A program made the translations under genes and the position numbers. DNA of 37,009 nt from Lachnospiraceae bacterium (lineage in GTDB: Bacteria; Bacillota; Clostridia; Lachnospirales; Lachnospiraceae): the NCBI GenBank assembly GCA_017938485.1, contig JAGBBM010000004.1, positions 1 through 37,009 of the forward strand. Direction: 5' to 3'. The notes beneath the pieces were generated by a model. It made no database searches, was not told the DNA's origin, and saw nothing but the letters and a program-made list of their open reading frames with translations. Shown one piece after another: positions 16,509-23,994 of this stretch; the first letter of the stretch is position 1, and each line of letters opens with the position of its first letter.

Positions 16509-18137
16509 ATGAAATCAATACAAACTAAAATTACATCACTGATAATTATAGGTATTGTTGTGTCATCTATTATTATTGGCGGAGTAAGTATTTTATCTTT
16601 TAAGTATGCCATGAATAAGAATTCCGCTGAAATTATGAATCTTACCTGTTCGGATAAGGCAAGAGAACTTAACAATGTTTTTGTTAGGATAGAACAGTCT
16701 GTGGAAATTATGGCAAAACATGCTATTGATAATTTAGAGAGTGTTGAAAAACTTTCTTCGGATATGGAGTATCTTCAGGAGTATACTAAGCTGATAGAAG
16801 AGCTAGGTCAGACTATTGTTGAAGAAACTGAAGGCGCGGTGGCGGTTTATATCAGATTTAATCCTGATATTGCGGGATATAAATCAGGTTTTTTTAAGAT
16901 AAAAAATCCTGATACAGATGAGTTCAATAATGTGGAAGTGACAGATTTGTCTTTATACGATGAAGATGATATGGAACATGTAGGATGGTATTATATTCCA
17001 GTTAGTAACGGTGAACCTACATGGATGCAACCTTATTATAACGATAACATAGATATTTATATGATTTCTTATGTTATTCCTATATATAAGGATGGAACTC
17101 TCATTGGTATTGTAGGTATGGATGTTGACTTTAATTTTATTACTGACAAAACAGATGAAATTCACATATTTGATACAGGACATGCATTTTTGACAGATAA
17201 TAATTTGTGTGTGCTTCACAGTGAACATTATGAGAAGGGCGTATCGGTTAGAGACTTTAGTGACGAATTAAAAAATGTAGAAGTTAGTCAAATTGCATAT
17301 GAGAATTCTCTTTATGAGCATAAACATAACGGAGAAGATACTAAACTTGCTTTTCAGCCCTTGGAAAATGATATGTATATTGTAGTAGCAGCTCCGGTAG
17401 ATGAGATAAATGCAAATACAAATGCACTCATAAGTGAGCTTGGTATAATAACTGTTATAATAGTACTTATATTTGTTTGCGTGGCAGTGTTTATAGCAAA
17501 GTCTATAGCAAAACCCCTTAGAGAGTTAAATAGGGCAGCTATGGAGATTGCGGGAGGTAATCTAGATGTTGAATTATCTTGTACTTCCAAGGATGAAGTT
17601 GGAACCCTTACCGAAAGTTTCAAGCATACTGCAAAGGAGCTTAAGAATCGAATAGATTATATAAATAATCTGGCATATATAGATGTACTAACTCATGTCA
17701 AAAATAGTACAGCTTATGCACAGGAAAAAACTGAACTCTTGCAAAAGATAGAATATGGCAATGTATCCTTCGCAATCTTTGTAGTTGATATTAATGGACT
17801 GAAGGTTACCAATGATACTTTGGGACATGAGGTGGGTAATAGACTTATTAAAGAGGTTGCAAGATGTCTCGTAGAAGTGTTTGATTATGAACATGTATAT
17901 AGAGTTGGTGGAGATGAATTCGTAGTGATTATGAGAGACTTGAACGATATGGATTGCACAGAGTATGAGAGGAAATTTGCTCAAGTACTTGGCAATAGCA
18001 CTTTGGATATTAAACCATCAGCGGCTATAGGCAGTACTGTATATGACAAAAAGAGAGACGCTGGCTATGAAGATGTGCTTAAACGAGCAGATAATAATAT
18101 GTATAACAATAAGCAACATATGAAAAATAATATATAA
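16509..18137 (+). CDS. dCache-HAMP-GGDEF membrane diguanylate cyclase
   Basis: This 542-aa membrane signalling enzyme is predicted to make cyclic di-GMP from two GTP. Order: TM1 (about 8-32); extracytoplasmic double-Cache sensor (about 38-300) with a GWYYIPVSNGEPTWMQPYYN segment like small-ligand Cache pockets; TM2 (about 311-331); HAMP (about 331-384); GGDEF (about 386-540). The catalytic loop is intact as RVGGDEF (465-471). DINGLKVTNDTLGHEVGNR supplies the metal- and base-binding Asp/Asn residues. No RxxD inhibitory site lies five residues upstream, so product inhibition there is unlikely. GGGTGGA lies 10 nt upstream of the ATG. The next gene starts 13 nt after the stop and is probably co-transcribed. 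The window has no PilZ or EAL partner. Confidence 0.92.
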   Translation: MKSIQTKITSLIIIGIVVSSIIIGGVSILSFKYAMNKNSAEIMNLTCSDKARELNNVFVRIEQSVEIMAKHAIDNLESVEKLSSDMEYLQEYTKLIEELGQTIVEETEGAVAVYIRFNPDIAGYKSGFFKIKNPDTDEFNNVEVTDLSLYDEDDMEHVGWYYIPVSNGEPTWMQPYYNDNIDIYMISYVIPIYKDGTLIGIVGMDVDFNFITDKTDEIHIFDTGHAFLTDNNLCVLHSEHYEKGVSVRDFSDELKNVEVSQIAYENSLYEHKHNGEDTKLAFQPLENDMYIVVAAPVDEINANTNALISELGIITVIIVLIFVCVAVFIAKSIAKPLRELNRAAMEIAGGNLDVELSCTSKDEVGTLTESFKHTAKELKNRIDYINNLAYIDVLTHVKNSTAYAQEKTELLQKIEYGNVSFAIFVVDINGLKVTNDTLGHEVGNRLIKEVARCLVEVFDYEHVYRVGGDEFVVIMRDLNDMDCTEYERKFAQVLGNSTLDIKPSAAIGSTVYDKKRDAGYEDVLKRADNNMYNNKQHMKNNI

Positions 18138-18150
18138 AGGGGTATTTGAA

Positions 18151-19653
18151 ATGGCAGAGATGAGTATTTATAAGAAAATTAAAGAGATTATTGTAAAGGA
18201 TGGACAGTTGCCAGCAGATTTTTCTCTTGAGACAGAAGAATTTGCAAATGGTATTAAATTTGCACCTGGAGCAAAAGAGGGAGTATTAAGACATCATTCT
18301 AGTGGACAGGGCGGAAGTTCAATTTTTCCAAAGACTTTAAAAGGCTATATGTCAAAGCCTGAGGCTTTTGCATTAAAGCATTTTGAGGATAAAGAGGCAG
18401 ATGATTTTAGTACAGCTACTGAGGGTAAAGTAATACTCAATTATATCCAGTTGCACAAGCAGGATTTCCCTGCACAGAAGCTTTTTTCTATGGCTCACTT
18501 CTTCGTTTTAAATGGAACTAAGCCAGAGTCTGTTAAGCTTGGACTTATGCTTATGAGACTCTTTAGATTGCAACCAAAGGAGATTGCAAAGGTAAAGGAT
18601 TCATTGGTTACCTTGGGATACTATGAGGATTTTACAGGATATGTTTTAGATAATATGATGTACTGGGACAACGATGCTCGTCAGGAGATTTTGTTTGATT
18701 ACGCTCAGAAGTTGAATGGTTGGGGCAAGATAAACGTTATGGGTCTTCTTGAAGCTGATACTGAGGAGAAGAAGAGTTGGATTTTAAAACATGGATGTAA
18801 GAATTCCGTTATGTGTAATTATCTTGCTATGACATGTGCTGCAAAATCCGGTATTTATGAGAGATTGGCTGAGGGCAATTTGTCTGATGAAGAGATGATT
18901 GGTGTAAGAGATATTATAGGAGGTTTAGTTGAAGATGGACCAGCAGCATCTCTGGCAGACCTTAAGAATCCATCAGGACTTATTGTTGCTTATTTCCTTC
19001 AGCTTAAGGGAAAAGCTCTTGATATCGAGACAATAGATTTACTTTATGGAATTAAGCTTTATTTTGAAACCAGAGAGCTTGAAAAGGCCGACACTATAGC
19101 AGCTATGGTAGACGAGTTGGTAGCATCTATGAATGTAAATGTTATGATTAAGGATGCTTTGCCTGAAAAGACATTCCTTTGTCTTAGAATTTCAAGCCTT
19201 AGAAATGAGGATTTGTCTGAAGAATTGTATGAACTTTTAAGAAATGATTTTACTAAATATTTTAGATATTCAACATATATCCTTATCAAGGATACAAAGA
19301 CAGAAGATTTCTTTGACCTTTGTGATTTGAATATTAAAGAGGAGGATTACCCTGTAGGAATGGGTGATTTGCAGATATTTAAACCTGAGAATGAAAAAGC
19401 ACTTCCTCTTGATATAGTTGTTCAGTATCTTGATAAGTTCCCTAATAAGGGCAAGAAGATGATTAAGATATGCTTAAACTCTCCAGTTATTCGTTGGAGA
19501 AATGTGGCAGCTAAGGCATTGCTCGGTTGGGAAGATGAGCTTAGTAAGAAGCTTTCTAACATAGATGAAGAGCTGTATAATATGGTAGTTGATATAAACG
19601 GCAAGGAAGTAAGCAAGCTTACAAAAGAAATGTTGATGAAGATGGTATTGTAA
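18151..19653 (+). CDS. Unrecognised 500-aa soluble alpha-helical protein
   Basis: I do not recognise this family. The protein is soluble, with no signal peptide or TM segment, and starts at ATG 18151 behind AAGGGG. From about residue 100 to the end it reads as successive amphipathic helices (for example LFSMAHFFVLNGTKPESVKL, LDNMMYWDNDARQEILFDYA, WRNVAAKALLGWEDELSKKL). This suggests a HEAT/TPR-like superhelical repeat. Residues 30-65 are Gly/Ser/His-rich (HHSSGQGGSS) and may be a loop or ligand site. It follows the diguanylate cyclase by 13 nt with no terminator between, so co-expression and perhaps a shared signalling role are likely. Nothing in the sequence proves c-di-GMP binding; a PilZ RxxxR motif is not obvious. 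Confidence 0.75.
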   Translation: MAEMSIYKKIKEIIVKDGQLPADFSLETEEFANGIKFAPGAKEGVLRHHSSGQGGSSIFPKTLKGYMSKPEAFALKHFEDKEADDFSTATEGKVILNYIQLHKQDFPAQKLFSMAHFFVLNGTKPESVKLGLMLMRLFRLQPKEIAKVKDSLVTLGYYEDFTGYVLDNMMYWDNDARQEILFDYAQKLNGWGKINVMGLLEADTEEKKSWILKHGCKNSVMCNYLAMTCAAKSGIYERLAEGNLSDEEMIGVRDIIGGLVEDGPAASLADLKNPSGLIVAYFLQLKGKALDIETIDLLYGIKLYFETRELEKADTIAAMVDELVASMNVNVMIKDALPEKTFLCLRISSLRNEDLSEELYELLRNDFTKYFRYSTYILIKDTKTEDFFDLCDLNIKEEDYPVGMGDLQIFKPENEKALPLDIVVQYLDKFPNKGKKMIKICLNSPVIRWRNVAAKALLGWEDELSKKLSNIDEELYNMVVDINGKEVSKLTKEMLMKMVL

Positions 19654-19709
19654 TTACACAAATTCAATAAAAATTAATAAATAATATTTTAACTTTAAAA
19701 TATTTGATG

Positions 19710-19796
19710 TATAATGTATGGGAATCTAATGAGCCAAGTGACTTTTGAATGGTTGTTTGGCTCGTACTTATGTTTCCGATATTACATAAGGAGGTG
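19710..19796 (+). promoter_or_regulatory. Promoter and structured leader of the small secreted protein gene
   Basis: A perfect -10 TATAAT (19710-19715) has only a weak AT-rich -35. The leader of about 80 nt holds two hairpins. GAGCCAA/TTGGCTC pairs 19731-19737 with 19757-19763. CTTATGT/ACATAAG pairs 19767-19773 with 19784-19790, and its right arm takes in the first three bases of the AAGGAGGTG ribosome binding site (19788-19796). Folding could therefore modulate translation. It matches no riboswitch class that I can name. Confidence 0.4.
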
Positions 19797-19802
19797 ACGG
19801 AT

Positions 19803-20213
19803 TTGAATATTAAGAGATATAATCGAAAAAACATTTGTAGTATATGTGTTTTGTTAGTTATTTCTATGTTAATGATATGTATGATGCCAAGGGAAGACAT
19901 CGTATCTGCAAAAGAATATAAATCTGTCAATCCTCGTTCTGAGAAGGTTACTGTACTTCAGGGGACAGATTTTAATACTGAAATCTGTACTACTGATATG
20001 CTTGGTAATCGTAATGTTGCGTATATAAATAAAAATTCAAAGCGTACATACAACGAAGTTGCTACTAGAAATTCAGTGACTATTTTACGTGTTCAAAATT
20101 ATATACATGATATATCTGATATGTGCAGAAGCTTACATTGGGATGTTATCCAGGAGTTGCATACGGATATATTTATTCTTGATTTTATTCACAGGCAAGA
20201 CGGCGAAAAATAA
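19803..20213 (+). CDS. Small secreted protein of unknown function
   Basis: The gene encodes 136 aa from a TTG start at 19803, chosen because AAGGAGGTG lies 6 nt upstream; the frame further upstream runs through the leader hairpins. The N-terminus is a signal sequence: basic NIKRYNRKN, a hydrophobic core (ICSICVLLVISMLMICMM) and likely cleavage near VSA/KEY. The mature part of about 100 aa is polar, with two Cys residues (in EICTTD and DMCRSL) that could form a disulphide once secreted. No domain is recognised and no cell-wall anchor is visible. It may be a secreted signal or envelope factor, which is conjecture from the export signal alone. A weak hairpin and T-tract follow. Confidence 0.6.
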   Translation: MNIKRYNRKNICSICVLLVISMLMICMMPREDIVSAKEYKSVNPRSEKVTVLQGTDFNTEICTTDMLGNRNVAYINKNSKRTYNEVATRNSVTILRVQNYIHDISDMCRSLHWDVIQELHTDIFILDFIHRQDGEK

Positions 20214-20240
20214 TATATTTCTTTCTTTGAGGTTTTTTTT

Positions 20241-20278
20241 ACCTATAGAGACATAGGTTTCTCTTGGTGTGCTTTTTT
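20241..20278 (+). terminator. Possible weak terminator
   Basis: A 6-bp stem ACCTAT/ATAGGT (20241-20246 with 20253-20258) is followed, after 14 nt, by six T residues (20273-20278). The stem is short and not adjacent to the T-run, so the call is tentative. Confidence 0.3.
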
Positions 20279-20280
20279 GC

Positions 20281-20370
20281 ATGAAATTTTTTGAAGGAGC
20301 TGCATTGATAGGAACAATTGCTAAAAAAATATATAGAAAGATAAGATACGGAGCATTGCTTTACGACTAA
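20281..20370 (+). CDS. Possible short basic peptide ORF
   Basis: A 29-codon frame opens with ATG at 20281. More convincingly, it can start at TTG 20305 behind GAAGGAG (20293-20299, 5-nt spacer), giving about 21 aa rich in Lys/Arg and aromatic residues (IGTIAKKIYRKIRYGALLYD after the start). The peptide would be cationic and amphipathic. It sits in the 224-bp gap before the ion transporter and could be a leader peptide or small membrane peptide. The evidence is one good ribosome binding site and an open frame only, so it may be chance. Confidence 0.35.
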   Translation: MKFFEGAALIGTIAKKIYRKIRYGALLYD

Positions 20371-20437
20371 ATTACAACACATACAATGTTATTGAGGGGA
20401 TGACATAAATTTTTAGACGGTTTTGGAGGAAAAGAAA

Positions 20438-21796
20438 ATGACATTGGCTCAGATTTTAGCGTTGATTATATTTGTTGCTATGTTTGTTCTTGTGGTAATG
20501 GATAAAATTGAAAGACACATAGTAACTTTGGTATGCGGGGTACTTACTTTTGTATTTGTGTTTGGACTTGGGTTACACAGTATGGAGGCCGTGATTGAAA
20601 CTCTTAATGTAAAGGGTATTTTTACCCTAGAGTTTTGGTATTCAGCCGGTGAAAGTGGTGAATCTACCTCGGGAATAAATTGGGCAACCATTATATTTCT
20701 TGCTGGTATGATGATTATGGTTGAGGGGATGGCAAAGGCAGGATTTTTCAGATGGCTTTGTATGAAGCTTGCCAAGATGGTTAATTACAAAACTATACCA
20801 CTCTTTATAACTTTTATGATAATGTCAGCCATACTTTCAATGTTTATTGACAGTATTACAGTTATTTTATTTCTGGCAGCGGTAACTGTAGAGCTTGCGA
20901 GACTTCTGAGGTTTGATCCTGTGCCTATGATTTTGGCAGAGATATTTTGTGCCAATCTTGGAGGTTCGGCAACTATGTGTGGAGACCCACCAAATATAAT
21001 TATAGGAACGTCTCTTGGATATTCCTTTGCAGATTTCTTGACTAATACAGGACTTATTGCGGGATTTGGACTTGTTATTTCGGTTGTATATTTCTATGTG
21101 GTGTGTAGAAAAGATTTAAAACTTGCATCCAATCAGGATATTGATCTTAGCAGTATGCCTGCACCTAAGGAAGCTATAACCAACATGAAGGATTTTGTAG
21201 TGAGTAGTGTTATATTTATGCTAGCGGTAGTGCTTCTTGTGACACATTCTATGACCCATCTTTCGGTGGCTTTTATAGGAACATTTATTGCGATTATAAC
21301 TCTTCTTGCGGCAGGAAAAGATATAGTTTACTTGTTAAAAAAGGTGGACTATAAAACCTTACTTTTCTTCGTAGGACTATTTATGGTAGTAGGAGGTCTT
21401 GAACAGACTGGTGTGCTTGAGATAATTGCAGAATTTATCGGTAGAGTAAGTGGCGGAAACGTATTTCTTATGGTGTCAATTATCCTCTGGGTATCTGCTA
21501 TTGCCAGTGCATTTGTTGATAATATACCATTTGCGGCAACCATGATTCCAGTTATTCAGAGTCTTGCGGCAACATCAGGGGTAAGTCTTGATACTCTTGC
21601 GTGGACGTTGTCTATGGGAACAGATATCGGTGGAAGTGCCACACCTATCGGAGCTTCTGCAAATGTAGTGGGTACTTCAGTGGCTGCAAAAAATGGTCAC
21701 CCAATTACCTGGGGTAGATATTGCAAAATTATGGCACCAGCCACTATAATGATAGTAGCACTTTCTATGATTATGATATTTGTACGTTACTGTTAG
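20438..21796 (+). CDS. ArsB/NhaD-type (SLC13/IT superfamily) ion transporter
   Basis: This 452-aa polytopic inner-membrane carrier has about 11-12 TM segments. The start is ATG 20438 with TGGAGGA upstream; the TTG 15 nt earlier is part of that site. The family hallmark is a pair of internally repeated motifs in the two halves: GGSATMCGDPPNIIIGTS (about 179-196) and GGSATPIGASANVVGTS (about 399-415). This places it in the ArsB/NhaD permease superfamily, whose members exchange Na+ for H+ or export arsenite. Without ars genes nearby and with a large Mrp-like operon close downstream, Na+/H+ antiport is the likelier role (inference). It is followed 14 nt later by the cytidylate-kinase-like gene, apparently in one operon. 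Confidence 0.88.
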   Translation: MTLAQILALIIFVAMFVLVVMDKIERHIVTLVCGVLTFVFVFGLGLHSMEAVIETLNVKGIFTLEFWYSAGESGESTSGINWATIIFLAGMMIMVEGMAKAGFFRWLCMKLAKMVNYKTIPLFITFMIMSAILSMFIDSITVILFLAAVTVELARLLRFDPVPMILAEIFCANLGGSATMCGDPPNIIIGTSLGYSFADFLTNTGLIAGFGLVISVVYFYVVCRKDLKLASNQDIDLSSMPAPKEAITNMKDFVVSSVIFMLAVVLLVTHSMTHLSVAFIGTFIAIITLLAAGKDIVYLLKKVDYKTLLFFVGLFMVVGGLEQTGVLEIIAEFIGRVSGGNVFLMVSIILWVSAIASAFVDNIPFAATMIPVIQSLAATSGVSLDTLAWTLSMGTDIGGSATPIGASANVVGTSVAAKNGHPITWGRYCKIMAPATIMIVALSMIMIFVRYC

Positions 21797-21810
21797 AAGG
21801 GAGAAGCATT

Positions 21811-22407
21811 ATGGGAAAACAATTTATTATTGCAATTGGTAGAGAATACGGAAGTGGCGGACATGAAATTGCAGAAATGATTGCAAAAGATTTAGGCTTT
21901 GAACTTTATGACAGAGCTATATTGGACGGCATAGCCGATGAGAAAAATATCAAGATAGAGTATCTTGAAAAATATGATGAAAAACCTAGAAATTTAATTT
22001 TGTCGAGACGTATAGGCTCTTTTTCAAACTCCATAGAAGAGGTTATGGCTGAATTACAGTTTGATTATTTGAAAGAAAAGGCCAAAAGTGGTGAATCCTT
22101 TGTTGTAGTTGGAAGATGTGGAGAGTCAGTTTTTAGGCAGCATGAGGGACTTATATCTTTATTTATAACAGGTGATTATGAATCTAAGGTTCAGAGGATT
22201 ATGAAAAAATATAAGCTTAGTCAGAAAGAAGCAGCAATTAAGATTGCTCGCCATGACAGAAGTAGAAAGAAGTATCATAATTACCATTCTGATTTTAAGT
22301 GGGGAGATTCGAGACATTATGATATCTGCGTAAATAGCAGCAAACTTGGTGAGGTGGAAACATCTAAAATTCTTGTGGAATACATAAGGAAGAGGATGGA
22401 GGAGTAA
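21811..22407 (+). CDS. Cytidylate kinase-like family protein
   Basis: This 198-aa protein starts at ATG 21811, behind GAAGGGAGAA. The P-loop is the family variant GREYGSGGHEIAE (11-23). A central VVVGRCGES strand with a following Arg-rich segment (IARHDRSRKKYHNYHSDFKWGDSRHYD) resembles the nucleotide-binding and lid regions of the cytidylate-kinase-like (AAA_26-type) group. It is clearly divergent from Cmk proper, and true CMP kinase activity is uncertain. In Clostridia such genes are often fused to or beside ion and CBS-domain transporters; here it is 14 nt after the NhaD-like gene. A perfect 15-bp terminator closes the unit. Confidence 0.82.
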   Translation: MGKQFIIAIGREYGSGGHEIAEMIAKDLGFELYDRAILDGIADEKNIKIEYLEKYDEKPRNLILSRRIGSFSNSIEEVMAELQFDYLKEKAKSGESFVVVGRCGESVFRQHEGLISLFITGDYESKVQRIMKKYKLSQKEAAIKIARHDRSRKKYHNYHSDFKWGDSRHYDICVNSSKLGEVETSKILVEYIRKRMEE

Positions 22408-22424
22408 GACCTACGAATGATTTT

Positions 22425-22475
22425 TATAGGGTTATTGCATAATTGTAAAAAATTTTGCAATAACCCTATATTTTT
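22425..22475 (+). terminator. Strong Rho-independent terminator
   Basis: A perfect 15-bp inverted repeat (22425-22439 against 22456-22470) with a 16-nt loop is followed by TTTTTA. It ends the NhaD-like/kinase transcript before the Mrp promoter. Confidence 0.88.
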
Positions 22476-22487
22476 ATAAATCTTTAT

Positions 22488-22516
22488 TTGACATACACCA
22501 TAAAAAACGATACTAT
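22488..22516 (+). promoter_or_regulatory. Promoter of the Mrp-like operon
   Basis: Consensus -35 TTGACA (22488-22493), a 17-bp spacer and TACTAT (22511-22516) make a strong sigma-A promoter. It lies in an open frame that continues into mrpE, which would wrongly extend that gene by 26 codons. Transcription would start near 22523, leaving a leader of about 43 nt before the GGAGGA/ATG at 22566. Confidence 0.8.
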
Positions 22517-22565
22517 GAAAAAGGACAAAAATTACAATTTTTGGTTGCAATTTGGAGGATATTTA

Positions 22566-23027
22566 ATGTACTTAGTGTACTTTTTATTGTGGGTTATTTT
22601 TAACGGAAGATTCAATTTAGAGATTGCCATTTTTGGTATTATTATTTCTGCTGTCATTTTTCTATTTTCCTGCAAGTTCGCAGATTACAGCGTTGAAAAA
22701 GAAAAAAAATTATATAAAAACATATTTAGAGTGATTAAGTATATCTTTATGCTTATAGGTGAGGTGATTAAGTCTAACTTTAAGGTTATGAGGCTTATTC
22801 TCACTCAAAAGGAAGAGGTGGAACCTGTTCTTGTGACTTTTGAGTCCAAATTGAACAATCCTACAGAGCAGGCTATGCTTGCTAATACAATCACTCTTAC
22901 ACCGGGAACTATAACTGTTTCTTTGGAGAAAAACCAGTACACAGTTCATTGTCTTGATGAGGAGTTTGTGGAGGGCATAGATGACAATGCCTTTATTGAA
23001 GTGTTGAAGGATATAGAGAGAAATTAA
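22566..23027 (+). CDS. mrpE: Mrp-like antiporter subunit E
   Basis: This 153-aa subunit is of normal family length and starts at ATG 22566, preceded by GGAGGA with a 6-nt spacer. The upstream open frame overlaps the promoter. Two closely spaced N-terminal TM segments (about 1-40) are followed by a membrane-associated segment (VIKYIFMLIGEVIKSNFKVM). Next comes the conserved soluble domain with NPTEQAMLANTITLTPGTIT, a strong MrpE/MnhE signature. MrpE is a small accessory subunit of the multisubunit Na+/H+ antiporter. It opens the operon, with mrpF 13 nt downstream, matching the E-F-G order of Mbh-type (archaeal hydrogenase) clusters rather than the A-G order of Bacillus mrp. Confidence 0.9.
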   Translation: MYLVYFLLWVIFNGRFNLEIAIFGIIISAVIFLFSCKFADYSVEKEKKLYKNIFRVIKYIFMLIGEVIKSNFKVMRLILTQKEEVEPVLVTFESKLNNPTEQAMLANTITLTPGTITVSLEKNQYTVHCLDEEFVEGIDDNAFIEVLKDIERN

Positions 23028-23040
23028 GGAGGAAAGCATA

Positions 23041-23370
23041 ATGGGAAAAGGTTTTGAGACCCTTGATGGGGTGTACGAGATTTTCTTCGTAGCATTTTTA
23101 ATAATTATGGCTATTATGGTTATGCTTTGCCTTATTCGCGCCATCTTAGGACCTAAGGTTGCAGATAGAATAGTTGCCACCAATATGATGGGTTCTATGA
23201 TTATGGTTATAATCGCAGCGCTTACTATTGTGCTAGGGGAGGGATATCTTGCTGATATCTGTCTTATTTATGCAATGATTAGTTTTCTGGCAGTAATTGT
23301 ACTTACTAAGGTATACACTGGTGTCTACCTTAAAAAGAAGATGGAGGAAGAAAAAAATGGAGATAATTGA
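23041..23370 (+). CDS. mrpF: Mrp-like antiporter subunit F
   Basis: This 109-aa protein has three TM segments (about 12-33, 46-65 and 70-92) and a charged C-terminal tail (KKKMEEEKNGDN). The signature LIRAILGPKVADRIVATNMMG is characteristic of MrpF/MnhF and MbhB, where the RxxxGP...DR motif sits at the end of TM1. A GGAGGAAAG ribosome binding site precedes the ATG. It overlaps mrpG by 14 nt, indicating translational coupling. The small E, F and G subunits build the sodium-side part of the complex in known Mrp and Mbh structures. Confidence 0.9.
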   Translation: MGKGFETLDGVYEIFFVAFLIIMAIMVMLCLIRAILGPKVADRIVATNMMGSMIMVIIAALTIVLGEGYLADICLIYAMISFLAVIVLTKVYTGVYLKKKMEEEKNGDN

Positions 23371-23707
23371 GTGGATTAAATTCATAGTAGGTGCCATTTT
23401 TATGGTTTGCGGCTTAATTATCTTTGTTATAGAGATGATAGGTGTGTTTAAGTTTAAATATGTGCTTAACAGAATGCATGCTGCAGCCATGGGAGATACC
23501 TTAGGTCTGGGCCTTTCCATATTAGGTGTAATAATCATGAACGGGTTTTGCTTTACATCCCTTAAGCTGTTTTTAGTAATTGTATTTTTGTGGATAGCAT
23601 CTCCGGTGTCCTCACATCTCATTGCAAGACTTGAGGTTACAACAAATGAAGACAAGGCACATCATTATACAGAGAAGAAACTAGGAGCGTTAGAAGAAGG
23701 AGAATAG
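23357..23707 (+). CDS. mrpG: Mrp-like antiporter subunit G
   Basis: This 116-aa protein starts at ATG 23357 inside the end of mrpF, with GGAGGAAG upstream; the longer frame from 23297 has no ribosome binding site. It has three TM segments (about 5-28, 42-62 and 65-83). The RMHAAAMGDTLGLGLSILG motif matches the conserved RxHaa...DTlG pattern of MrpG/MnhG/MbhC. A hydrophilic C-terminal tail of about 30 residues is present, as in other MrpG proteins. It is 2 nt from the next gene. Confidence 0.9.
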   Translation: MEIIEWIKFIVGAIFMVCGLIIFVIEMIGVFKFKYVLNRMHAAAMGDTLGLGLSILGVIIMNGFCFTSLKLFLVIVFLWIASPVSSHLIARLEVTTNEDKAHHYTEKKLGALEEGE

Positions 23708-23709
23708 GA

Positions 23710-23994
23710 ATGACTGTATTTGTATACATTCTTTTGGTGTTTTTAGTGGTTTGCGCTATTGCGGTAAGCTTTTCTAAAAACCTACTCAATTCCATATTGA
23801 TTTTTATGTCATATAGTGTAGTTATGTCCGTTATATGGCTTCTTCTTGAGTCTCCGGATTTGGCTATCACAGAGGCTGCTGTTGGTGCCGGTGTAACAAG
23901 TATATTATTCTTTGTCACCTTGAAAAAAATAGAAGCTATAATTAAAAAAGAAGATAAGAAGGAGGAAGAAGATGAGCAAAAAGATTCCGAGTGA
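23710..23994 (+). CDS. MbhD-like (DUF4040) subunit, equivalent to part of the MrpA C-terminus
   Basis: This 94-aa protein has three TM segments (about 2-20, 25-46 and 52-70) and a Lys/Glu-rich tail of about 20 residues. SPDLAITEAAVGAGVTSILFF is the MbhD/DUF4040 signature. In Bacillus-type Mrp this segment is fused to the C-terminus of MrpA, while in archaeal Mbh it is the free subunit MbhD, as here. The conserved acidic residues in PDLAITE are in the region proposed to line the sodium path in Mrp/Mbh structures. The gene overlaps the next one by 23 nt. Confidence 0.87.
   Translation: MTVFVYILLVFLVVCAIAVSFSKNLLNSILIFMSYSVVMSVIWLLLESPDLAITEAAVGAGVTSILFFVTLKKIEAIIKKEDKKEEEDEQKDSE

Noticed and set aside
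19682-19704. AT-only inverted repeat as terminator of the 500-aa protein gene
   Set aside because: The stem AATATTTT/AAAATATT has no G-C pairs and no T-tract after it. It is likely promoter-upstream AT-rich DNA.
19722-19802. c-di-GMP riboswitch (GEMM-I or II) in the leader beside the GGDEF gene
   Set aside because: The conserved GEMM core and tetraloop/receptor sequences are not present. Only generic hairpins are seen.
22488-22565. Longer mrpE start at TTG 22488
   Set aside because: The TTG is part of a consensus TTGACA promoter. The GGAGGA site and family length support ATG 22566.
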